A stretch of DNA of 64,000 nt from JAFGVL01 sp963662245. Its GTDB lineage: Bacteria; Bacteroidota; Bacteroidia; Bacteroidales; Paludibacteraceae. Under the pieces are notes generated by a model. The model had not been told where the DNA came from. It saw only the letters and a program-made list of their open reading frames with translations, and ran no database searches. The stretch spans positions 682,001 to 746,000 of the forward strand of contig CAXXVQ010000009.1 of NCBI GenBank assembly GCA_963662245.2. The letters are read 5' to 3'. Positions 58,501 to 64,000 of this stretch are shown in pieces (the first letter of the stretch is position 1; each line of letters begins with the position of its first letter). The position numbers and the translations under genes are program-made.

Positions 58501-59324
58501 AGGTTTGTGGTGATGGTAGTACTCCTGTTACTATATCAGCAATTATTGACGGTGATGCAACCTCAACTGTTTGGGAGCAAAGTAATGATGGAGGAGCTGC
58601 ATTCAAAACAATAACTCCAACAACAGAAAATACATATGTATATAATCCTACAGAGACCTTAATATTTAGGTTGACCTCTTCTGGTCAATGTCAATCAGGA
58701 GTTATTAGTCCTGAAGTTGAAGTTGAAGCAACTTCTCCTTTCACGGTGTCAGTTGTAGTGACTAGTCCTGACTTTACTAATGCAGAAAAACATATATTAC
58801 CACAGTCTGGTGGTACTGTGTCTATTGAGGCTGTTGTAGATTTTGCTGATCCAATTTATACTTCCTCAAGTCTACTTTATGAGTGGTATCCTGATACAAC
58901 TATTTCTAAACTTGCAAGTTCTTTCTCTCAGGATTTTAAAGCTGAACAAGCAGATGATGTTACATATTATGTTGTAGTAACAGACCAAAGTGGTTGTACC
59001 GTAATGTCAGAAGATTCGATAACAGTTAGAATGAAGATGGTAGAGCTGCATACATTGCTTATTCCGGGAAGTTTAGATTCAAAAAATCATACTTTTGCTA
59101 AAGTAGATCAGTATGGAGATGATGTTAAAACAAGTTTAGGTGATGATTATAAAACGACCATTTTTAATAGATATGGTCAGCAAGTATTCTCTTCTGTAGG
59201 AGAGGGTTGGGATTGTACCGTTGACGGTGAGATTGCTGATGCCGGAGTGTATTTTTATGTAATAGAATACTATCCTACAAGTGGAGCTAAACAATTAAAG
59301 GGAAGCGTTGAGGTTATACGATGA
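55557..59324 (+). CDS. large T9SS cargo with type B (gliding-type) C-terminal domain
   Basis: A 1,255-residue surface protein. Signal peptide about 1-22. The N-terminal ~480 residues resemble the IgGFc-binding-like N-terminal region seen in CHU_C proteins (GSEFYFSFIRALPG, FGVGVDKDEYGYS-like end). A PKD/Ig-like chain follows, including a tandem repeat of 83 residues (TPTYVWYxASGDS...TRTLTTGCKY) with a DNA period of 249 bp between 57813 and 58062. The last ~75 residues (TTIFNRYGQQVFSS, GEIADAGVYFYVIEYY, ending KGSVEVIR) are a type B T9SS sorting domain. It starts 29 bp after the preceding gene (a second ATG is at 55563) and overlaps the OmpA gene. Confidence 0.86.
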   Translation: MTMKKIILSLLITCFAAMEIFAAIETPSTQGSEFYFSFIRALPGREKTMVLTVSAAKSGKIKFTDAYGTETIKTFAAGTTDITLAHLKSVSISNPDDAENGDETEVAAIENLIVTDPLSDLPYCYTIRTNQVQDRGYVVETFEDDGTTPQKVSLYAGLSGSKTVDVANVYPIDALGNEYYVLSHPGDRTNSEHIDGNCEALVVATEDNTVIEITPTCLMDDQTQYENIHGVITITLNKGQTYQVRAQSPLGADAGRNDLTGTLIRVKDDGDMSATGNTCKKIAVFVGTQHGNPGDYEYEQIFPRHLWGKEYLVDAPGDGGVSVVRVGASEPCTHVSINGVEVAVLNQTDFYDYVDINSTGAYVQTDKPVQVGMFTRPYEGQNGDNISQSNDAAMIVIAPIEQRLDSIVFSAIYNVDANQHYVSITTPTESVDSLSFYRLVGGVWTEIPLAGWSDIPANQEYSSVVYHLTTPTVSYNPTYKLISKKGGFNAYLYGFGVDKDEYGYSVGAAAATVKTTFTLNGFNAESLTKDSCIVDAVELSPVLPGDLTVSQIEWDFESDNTIDTVTFASNDYKAYHVYSVPQEYKLTMYVWKDVNCFSKFSVDTVEANFRVKDYTPVPTRHNEYGHCYGDILTTSVNTILPVDFPGYDPSKLVNTWTILNEKTGDVVMDTDSAYNHPNIDIINDYGDTLIYIKHSWLLSSPCYFYVDTFNVSVKDSTLLTAISLTNLCYGKEIPSTPYNQTNYPDLQSGGTPTYVWYNASGDSVGNEETLVLPDDYNTSTTYTRTLTTGCKYVEPYTISIKDSVEMPDVVVGYTCHGVTIASYDPTAYPDLVGTPTYVWYDASGDSIGNGETLVLPDDFGASFEYTRTLTTGCKYYETYTGTIKPRGGVQYSDTTLCTGNTIVWNRDGYNSSDLIAPITYQWYDADMNPIAGATSSSYDVPNVYGEDAKYYVSATGYCEYLDTYNIHIPTEIFNGLIADTAKVCGDGSTPVTISAIIDGDATSTVWEQSNDGGAAFKTITPTTENTYVYNPTETLIFRLTSSGQCQSGVISPEVEVEATSPFTVSVVVTSPDFTNAEKHILPQSGGTVSIEAVVDFADPIYTSSSLLYEWYPDTTISKLASSFSQDFKAEQADDVTYYVVVTDQSGCTVMSEDSITVRMKMVELHTLLIPGSLDSKNHTFAKVDQYGDDVKTSLGDDYKTTIFNRYGQQVFSSVGEGWDCTVDGEIADAGVYFYVIEYYPTSGAKQLKGSVEVIR

Positions 59325-59365
59325 GTTATCATAAAGTGAGAATTGAAAAAGAAAGCTATATACAA

Positions 59366-60832
59366 ATGAAAATTAGATTAGTATTATTATTAGCTCTTGT
59401 TGCAGCTAGTTTTTCTACAGCAAGCTCAAAAGATGTTGATGAGGTTTTTATGGACGGATACGATGTTTTTGCTGCATCGATAAATACTGCAGCAAAGGAA
59501 AATAGTATCTCTTTGTACCGAAACGACCAGATTATCATATTAAAACCTGATCCAAAAGGTAAAAATAATAAGCCTGTTGCATTTACTGCTACAATAAAGG
59601 AAAATGGTGATTTAGGTAAACCTAAGTTGTCAAAAGAATTGAGCAGTTTAGATATTTCAGGAACTGTTGCTTATGATAGCATTAATGGAAAATTGTATTT
59701 TTCAAAATATAATAAAATTGAGAAAGATTATGCGCTGTATGAGTCTAGTGTTTATAGAGGGAAGTGGTCTGCTCCGGTTAAAATGAAGATTGAAGGTACA
59801 GGGGGTATGCGTGATAATAAGCCATTTATGGTTTCTGGAGGTTGGAGTTATAAAGAGGTTGGTTTAAGTGGTTTTAAAAATCCATGTATTGCTAATAATG
59901 GTAAACGAATCTATTTTACTGCAAAACTTCGTGGGAAAGAATATGCTAATGTTGGTGGAACAGATATTTGGTTTGTTGATTTAAAGGAAGATGGTGTATC
60001 ATGGACTTTGCCGCAAAATGCTGGTACTGGAATAAACTCTAGAAATAAAGAAGATTATGCTTTTTGTTTAGGAGATTCAGTAATGTATTATTCTTCTTTT
60101 GGTGCTGGTGGTATGGCGATTTTTAAATCAAAGTTTGAAAATGGTGAATGGTCAAAAGGTGTTGCTCTTCCTAAGCCATTTAGTTCTTCAATGCGTGACT
60201 TCAATATGATAGTTGATCGAAGAAATATTTATTTTGTTTCTACTCGATATCCAAAAGGAAAGGATGATATTTATTTGTTTAGAAAGAAACCAGATCCTGT
60301 AGTAGTCCCTCCTCCAATAGAGATTCCTCCGGTCGCAGAACCTGATGCCTATCTGGAGAAGAAATATAATTGGAACTTTGTGTTGTTCTATTTTGACTTT
60401 GATAAAGATGTTTTAACTGATGAGTTTATACAACAGTTTGGGCAATTGGTTGAAGAGATGAAGCAATTCCCGGGTGAAACATTTGAAGTTGCAGGACATA
60501 CTGACCAAAAAGGATCGGATAAGTATAACCAAAAGCTTTCAGAGCGTCGTGCTGAATTTGTTAAGCAGATGTTAGTTAAAGAAGGTTTCCCTGAAGATAA
60601 GATTATAACAAAAGGTTTTGGAGAGTCTATGCCTGTTGTTGAAGACCCTCAATCTGATGATGATTTTGCACAAAATAGACGCTGTGAGATCAGAATTATT
60701 TCTGATGAGGTTAATAACTTGCCATCTGCAATCGAGAATAGTGAAGTTCCTCAGGCTGCTAGTGATGGTGTAGATTCAGTTGAGCCTAATGTTGAAAATG
60801 CTGGAGAACCAGTTGAACCTGAAAATAAGTAA
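59366..60832 (+). CDS. OmpA-family protein with N-terminal PD40-like beta-propeller region
   Basis: A 488-residue exported protein. The ATG at 59366 starts a clear signal peptide (LVLLLALVAASFSTASS); an ATG at 59321 that overlaps the previous stop was rejected. About 300 residues of WD40/PD40-like blades follow, for example IYFTAKLRGKEYANVGGTDIWFVDL and DIYLFRKKP. The C-terminal OmpA domain (about 360-470) has FYFDFDKDVLTDEF, EVAGHTDQKGSDKYN and RRAEFVKQML, which bind peptidoglycan. Such proteins, near PorP/SprF, anchor or assist T9SS type B cargo. Confidence 0.88.
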   Translation: MKIRLVLLLALVAASFSTASSKDVDEVFMDGYDVFAASINTAAKENSISLYRNDQIIILKPDPKGKNNKPVAFTATIKENGDLGKPKLSKELSSLDISGTVAYDSINGKLYFSKYNKIEKDYALYESSVYRGKWSAPVKMKIEGTGGMRDNKPFMVSGGWSYKEVGLSGFKNPCIANNGKRIYFTAKLRGKEYANVGGTDIWFVDLKEDGVSWTLPQNAGTGINSRNKEDYAFCLGDSVMYYSSFGAGGMAIFKSKFENGEWSKGVALPKPFSSSMRDFNMIVDRRNIYFVSTRYPKGKDDIYLFRKKPDPVVVPPPIEIPPVAEPDAYLEKKYNWNFVLFYFDFDKDVLTDEFIQQFGQLVEEMKQFPGETFEVAGHTDQKGSDKYNQKLSERRAEFVKQMLVKEGFPEDKIITKGFGESMPVVEDPQSDDDFAQNRRCEIRIISDEVNNLPSAIENSEVPQAASDGVDSVEPNVENAGEPVEPENK

Positions 60833-60854
60833 TTAATACTGTGTTTTAGAAATC

Positions 60855-61763
60855 ATGAAAAAAATAACTATAATATTATCGTTTTTAGTAACAGGTGTAG
60901 TGAGTGGTTTTGCGCAGCATGAAATTGGCCCGGCATTGTCATCACAAATCTTCTCGCGTATTAACTATAACCCGGCTGGTTTAGGTAATAGTTCTGATAT
61001 AAATATCTTTAGTCAGAGTAGAATGCAATGGGTTGGATTCGATGGTGCTCCAACATCAACTGTATTTAATGTACATTATTTTAATGAGATGTATCGCTCA
61101 AGTTTAGGTGCGGCAATCTCATATGATGAAATCTTATATACAAAAGCTATCAATGTTAAAATACCATACTCATACAATATTGACCTTTCAGATAAAAGCT
61201 TGCTTGCTCTAGGTTTGTCAGCTGGGGTTTATCAAGTGTCAGCTGATTATGCTGATGCTCTTTATAGCAATGCCTATGGTGATGAGCTGATAAATGAAAG
61301 TCAAGTAAGCCCAGATTTTGATTTTGGTGTGGAGTATTCTACCCCTAAGTTTTTACTTGGTGCTTCTGTAAGCCATATTGGTCAAACAAGTGGTCCATTG
61401 ACAATGACTCCTGGGCAAACTTATTATGGATATGCTAGAGGTAATTTTAAACTGAATAAGGATATTGATCTTATTCCTTCTATTTTATACATGAACTCAG
61501 GACAGACTAATGTTTATGATATTAGTGCCGTGGCTTTCTTTAGAAAGTTGTACTGGGGAGGTTTTTGTTATAGAGGTGGTGCTGCTTTAACTACTTTGAT
61601 TGGAATGGAGTGGAACTTTATTCGTATTGGTTATGGATATGAGTTAAGTACAGGAGAGACTGCGAATATTAGTAGTAATACACATGAACTGATGTTGTCT
61701 TTTATTATTAAGGCTAAGTCAGATGAACCTCAAGTAAAAGGAAAGAAAAAGAAGAAAAAATAA
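60855..61763 (+). CDS. PorP/SprF family type IX secretion membrane protein
   Basis: A 302-residue outer-membrane barrel with a signal peptide (about 1-20). It has the PorP/SprF layout: SSQIFSRINYNPAGLGNSSDINIFSQSRMQWVGF and SLGAAISYDEILYTKAINVKIPYSYNIDL, then strand-rich sequence and a basic tail. PorP/SprF members work with type B CTD cargo and are usually encoded beside it, as here. Confidence 0.92.
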   Translation: MKKITIILSFLVTGVVSGFAQHEIGPALSSQIFSRINYNPAGLGNSSDINIFSQSRMQWVGFDGAPTSTVFNVHYFNEMYRSSLGAAISYDEILYTKAINVKIPYSYNIDLSDKSLLALGLSAGVYQVSADYADALYSNAYGDELINESQVSPDFDFGVEYSTPKFLLGASVSHIGQTSGPLTMTPGQTYYGYARGNFKLNKDIDLIPSILYMNSGQTNVYDISAVAFFRKLYWGGFCYRGGAALTTLIGMEWNFIRIGYGYELSTGETANISSNTHELMLSFIIKAKSDEPQVKGKKKKKK

Positions 61764-61771
61764 TAATGAAG

Positions 61772-61800
61772 AAAGGTTAGCAATTTGCTAACCTTTTTTT
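61772..61800. terminator. bidirectional terminator between the PorP gene and the glycosylase gene
   Basis: A 12-bp stem AAAGGTTAGCAA/TTTGCTAACCTTT-type with T's following. The stop codon of the convergent glycosylase gene lies inside it. Confidence 0.88.
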
Positions 61801-62303
61801 ATTATATATCTCCAAGGTATTTCTCTCCACTTTTCTGTTGCGTAATCAATGCCGACTCTTTTCTCAGTATAATATGTTGGACTTGGTTCATTATTGTTGT
61901 CAATCCAAATCCTTGATGAAGTACATAAGTCTTCTCCATAAAATGATTTATCTAAGGAGAGGGCTTTTCCAACTTTGACAGGCCCATTAAATCCTTCTAT
62001 AGCACGAATTAAAATTGCTTCTGGGTAATTCGCTTTTCCTGTGACTATGTTTAACATCCAATACATGCCGTATATTAGATATACATAAACAGAACCTCCT
62101 GATTCGTACATAACCTTTGTGCGTTCTGTTTTTCCTTTAGAGGCGTGACAAGCAGTGTCTTCTTCACCAGAATAAACTTCAACTTCTGTGATGGTGTATT
62201 TTTTAATCACACCATTATTATTTGCGACGATTTGCTTGCCTAGAATTACAGGAGCAATGTCAATTGCACTTTGTGTGTAGAATTCTTTGTTTAGCCTTTT
62301 CAT
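61788..62303 (-). CDS. DNA-3-methyladenine glycosylase
   Basis: A 171-residue member of the MPG/AAG family (PF02245). Signatures include ITEVEVYSGEEDTACHASKGKTERTKVMYESGGSVYVYLIYGMYWMLNIVTG and ILIRAIEGFNG. It removes alkylated bases in base excision repair. The length is a little short of the human enzyme but normal for bacteria. It converges with the cargo operon. Confidence 0.92.
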   Translation of the reverse strand: MKRLNKEFYTQSAIDIAPVILGKQIVANNNGVIKKYTITEVEVYSGEEDTACHASKGKTERTKVMYESGGSVYVYLIYGMYWMLNIVTGKANYPEAILIRAIEGFNGPVKVGKALSLDKSFYGEDLCTSSRIWIDNNNEPSPTYYTEKRVGIDYATEKWREIPWRYIIKKG

Positions 62304-62360
62304 TAGATTTTGTTAATAGGCAAATTTAAGTTATTTACTGAGAATTAAGTACATGATTTT

Positions 62361-62390
62361 TTTGAGAATAGAAAAATAGCAGTATCTTTG
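62361..62390 (+). promoter_or_regulatory. promoter of the ribosomal protein operon
   Basis: TTTG (62361-62364) and -7 box TATCTTTG (62383-62390), with an 18-bp spacer. The start codon is at 62520, so the leader is about 120 nt. Confidence 0.7.
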
Positions 62391-62519
62391 CAGTCCGAAT
62401 TATTGTCCAATTGTGTATAGATAATTAATTCATAGGTATTTAGCTCTAGCGGATTAGCCTACGCGAGTGTTATTTATTTAGAATAACAGTTTTTGAACAA
62501 ATAAAAAAACAAATTTACA
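62391..62519 (+). promoter_or_regulatory. structured 5' leader of rplM
   Basis: About 125 nt between promoter and start. It can form a stem CTC-GCG/CGC-GAG with a 2-nt bulge (62444-62467), an alternative TAGG/CCTA pairing across it, and a hairpin TGTTATT/AATAACA (62468-62488). The layout is what an autoregulatory ribosomal-protein leader would look like. Leader motifs upstream of L13 genes in Bacteroidia have been proposed from comparative genomics, to my knowledge; I could not compare them here. Confidence 0.5.
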
Positions 62520-62975
62520 GTGGATACTTTAAGTTATAAAAGCGTCTCTATTAACAAAGCTACTGCTCAAAAAGAGTGGGTTGTTATTGATGCGACAGAC
62601 ATGGTTTTAGGTCGCATGGGGTCTAAAGTTGCAAAACTATTAAGAGGTAAGTACAAGCCTAGTTATACTCCTCATGTTGATTGTGGTGATAATGTAATTA
62701 TTATCAATGCTGATAAAGTGAAATTAACAGGAAAAAAATGGAGCGATCGTATTTATCTTTCATACACTGGTTACCCAGGTGGTCAAAGAGATATTACTCC
62801 AGCTAGACTACTTGAGAAAAGCCCAGAGAAACTTGTTAAGAAAGTTGTTAAAGGTATGCTTCCTAAAAATCGTTTAGGTGCAAAATTATTAGGTAACCTT
62901 TATGTATTTGCAGGTGCAGAACATAATATGGAAGCTCAAAAACCAAAAGTAATTGATTTAAACGCTCTTAAATAA
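62520..62975 (+). CDS. rplM: 50S ribosomal protein L13
   Basis: A 151-residue ribosomal protein with a GTG start. The N-terminus MDTLSYKSVSINKATAQKEW matches Bacteroidales L13, which also begins MDTLSYK, so the GTG is well supported. Core motifs are VVIDATDMVLGRMGSKVAKLL, GDNVIIINADKVKLTGKKW and MLPKNRLGAKL. First gene of the rplM-rpsI-rpsB group; rpsI starts 1 bp after its stop. Confidence 0.97.
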   Translation: MDTLSYKSVSINKATAQKEWVVIDATDMVLGRMGSKVAKLLRGKYKPSYTPHVDCGDNVIIINADKVKLTGKKWSDRIYLSYTGYPGGQRDITPARLLEKSPEKLVKKVVKGMLPKNRLGAKLLGNLYVFAGAEHNMEAQKPKVIDLNALK

Positions 62976-62976
62976 T

Positions 62977-63363
62977 ATGGAAGTTACAAATGCTATAGGA
63001 AGAAGAAAATCGGCAGTAGCTCGAGTTTTCGTAAGTGAAGGAAAAGGTCAGATTACAATTAACAAGCGTGATCTTGCAGTATATTTCCCATCGTCTATCA
63101 TGCAATTTATCGTTAAACAACCATTGAATACATTGGGTGTTTCTGAAAAGTATGATATTAAAGTGAATCTTGATGGTGGTGGTTTTAAAGGACAAGCTGA
63201 AGCTTTGCGTTTAGCAATTGCTCGTGCGCTAGTTAAAATCAACCCAGAAGACAAATCTGCATTAAAAGCTGAAGGTTTCATGACTCGTGACCCTCGTCAA
63301 GTGGAAAGAAAGAAACCAGGTCAACCAAAAGCACGCAAGAGATTCCAATTCAGCAAGCGTTAA
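62977..63363 (+). CDS. rpsI: 30S ribosomal protein S9
   Basis: A 128-residue ribosomal protein. Typical start EVTNAIGRRKSAVARVFV and the conserved C-terminus ARKRFQFSKR, which reaches the P-site tRNA. It follows rplM by 1 bp. A 131-bp gap then precedes rpsB. Confidence 0.97.
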   Translation: MEVTNAIGRRKSAVARVFVSEGKGQITINKRDLAVYFPSSIMQFIVKQPLNTLGVSEKYDIKVNLDGGGFKGQAEALRLAIARALVKINPEDKSALKAEGFMTRDPRQVERKKPGQPKARKRFQFSKR

Positions 63364-63494
63364 TATTTTATTATTCTTGCTATCTCTCTTTAATAAAGAA
63401 AATAAAGCGTTTAGTATCTAAATCATTAAGATGTTGTTAACCTACTTGGTGATTGATTTAAACCAAAGAATGTAAACGATAAAAAATTGAAAAA

Positions 63495-64000
63495 ATGTCA
63501 AGAACTAATTTTGAACAATTATTAGAAGCTGGTTGTCACTTTGGACACTTAAAAAGAAAGTGGAACCCAGCAATGGCTCCTTATATTTTTATGGAGCGTA
63601 ACGGTATTCACATTATTGATCTACACAAAACTGTAGTGAAAATTGATGAAGCTGCAGCAGCTGCAAAGCAAATTGCTAAATCAGGAAAGAAAATCCTTTT
63701 TGTTGCAACTAAAAAACAAGCTAAAGATATCGTTGCTCAAAGAGCTGGTGATGTTCAAATGCCATATATTACTGAGCGTTGGGCTGGAGGTATGTTAACT
63801 AACTTCCCAACAATCCGTAAAGCAGTTAAGAAAATGACTACTATTGACAAAATGACAAAAGATGGTACTTTTGATAATTTGTCAAAAAGAGAAAGACTTC
63901 AAATTAGCCGTCAACGCGCTAAATTGGAAAAAACATTAGGTAGTATTGCTGATTTAACTCGTCTTCCTTCTGCTGTTTTTGTAGTAGATGTAATGAAAGA
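63495..64000 (+). CDS. rpsB: 30S ribosomal protein S2 (3' end cut by window)
   Basis: 168 complete codons are visible. It starts MSRTNFEQLLEAGCHFGHLKRKWNPAMAPYIFMERNG and continues with ITERWAGGMLTNFPTIRKAV, an S2 signature. The gene runs off the window edge while still in frame. The leader 63364-63494 may hold its own regulation; short AT-rich repeats are seen, with no clear promoter box. Confidence 0.97.
   Translation, partial: MSRTNFEQLLEAGCHFGHLKRKWNPAMAPYIFMERNGIHIIDLHKTVVKIDEAAAAAKQIAKSGKKILFVATKKQAKDIVAQRAGDVQMPYITERWAGGMLTNFPTIRKAVKKMTTIDKMTKDGTFDNLSKRERLQISRQRAKLEKTLGSIADLTRLPSAVFVVDVMK

Noticed and set aside
1..64000. CRISPR array
   Set aside because: No series of equal-length repeats with unique spacers was found; the dispersed repeats are palindromic and irregularly spaced.
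1..64000. prophage or conjugative element
   Set aside because: No integrase, capsid, terminase, relaxase or type IV secretion gene is seen.

Overview
The window looks like chromosomal DNA of a Bacteroidota bacterium, probably of the Bacteroidales/Marinilabiliales type. It is AT-rich, genes rarely carry a Shine-Dalgarno sequence, and many are preceded by the Bacteroidetes -7 box TAnnTTTG. It encodes type IX secretion parts (PorU, PorV, PorP/SprF), proteins with T9SS sorting domains, an NDH-2 dehydrogenase, Rex, DUF1573 proteins and the rplM-rpsI-rpsB gene order. The exact genus cannot be read from the sequence.

Layout. 1-2.3 kb: the 3' part of a PAS/LytS-type sensor kinase followed by two tandem LytTR-system receivers, the first without an output domain. 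2.7-6.7 kb: small accessory enzymes (YciI, two GNATs, two methyltransferases, a cupin, NudC). 6.9-9.5 kb: a secreted PL9-like pectate lyase. 9.6-16.7 kb: housekeeping genes (HAD phosphatase, MeaB, DUF1573 pair, TauE, M20 amidohydrolase, CysE, Lrp, Spy-like protein). 16.8-28.0 kb: a repeat-rich arsenic/redox region. It has arsR1-DUF1294, an ArsE/ArsF/ArsG-like set plus an ArsP-like permease, and then a second unit of arsR2, arsC, ACR3 and a rhodanese. Between them lie a toxin-antitoxin pair, a YjdI ferredoxin and a dGTPase gene split by a 1,051-bp insertion sequence whose ends and 5-bp target duplication can be read exactly. Several families of interspersed palindromic repeats concentrate here.

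28-36.6 kb: RNase Z, a DUF4143 ATPase, a YhdH-type oxidoreductase, NDH-2 with two BFD-like [2Fe-2S] proteins, TatD, tRNA-Ser(GGA) and an ExbB/ExbD operon. 36.7-52.9 kb: a small membrane protein, a Nudix hydrolase, a large TPR protein with an outer-membrane barrel, IspF, PorV, PorU, an FAH-family protein, Rex, a SUI1 factor, HisF/HisH and an ECF sigma operon. 53.2-61.8 kb: a four-gene operon of T9SS surface proteins, an OmpA-family protein and PorP/SprF, behind a strong promoter. 61.8-64 kb: a 3-methyladenine glycosylase and rplM-rpsI-rpsB, the last cut by the window edge.

How it fits together. The arsenic genes form two modules whose related ArsR repressors share one promoter/operator design, with half-sites placed directly around the -7 box. 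The T9SS parts are split between the PorU/PorV sorting machinery at 43-48 kb and a cargo/PorP operon at 53-62 kb. All functional calls rest on recognising protein motifs by eye; no database search was run.
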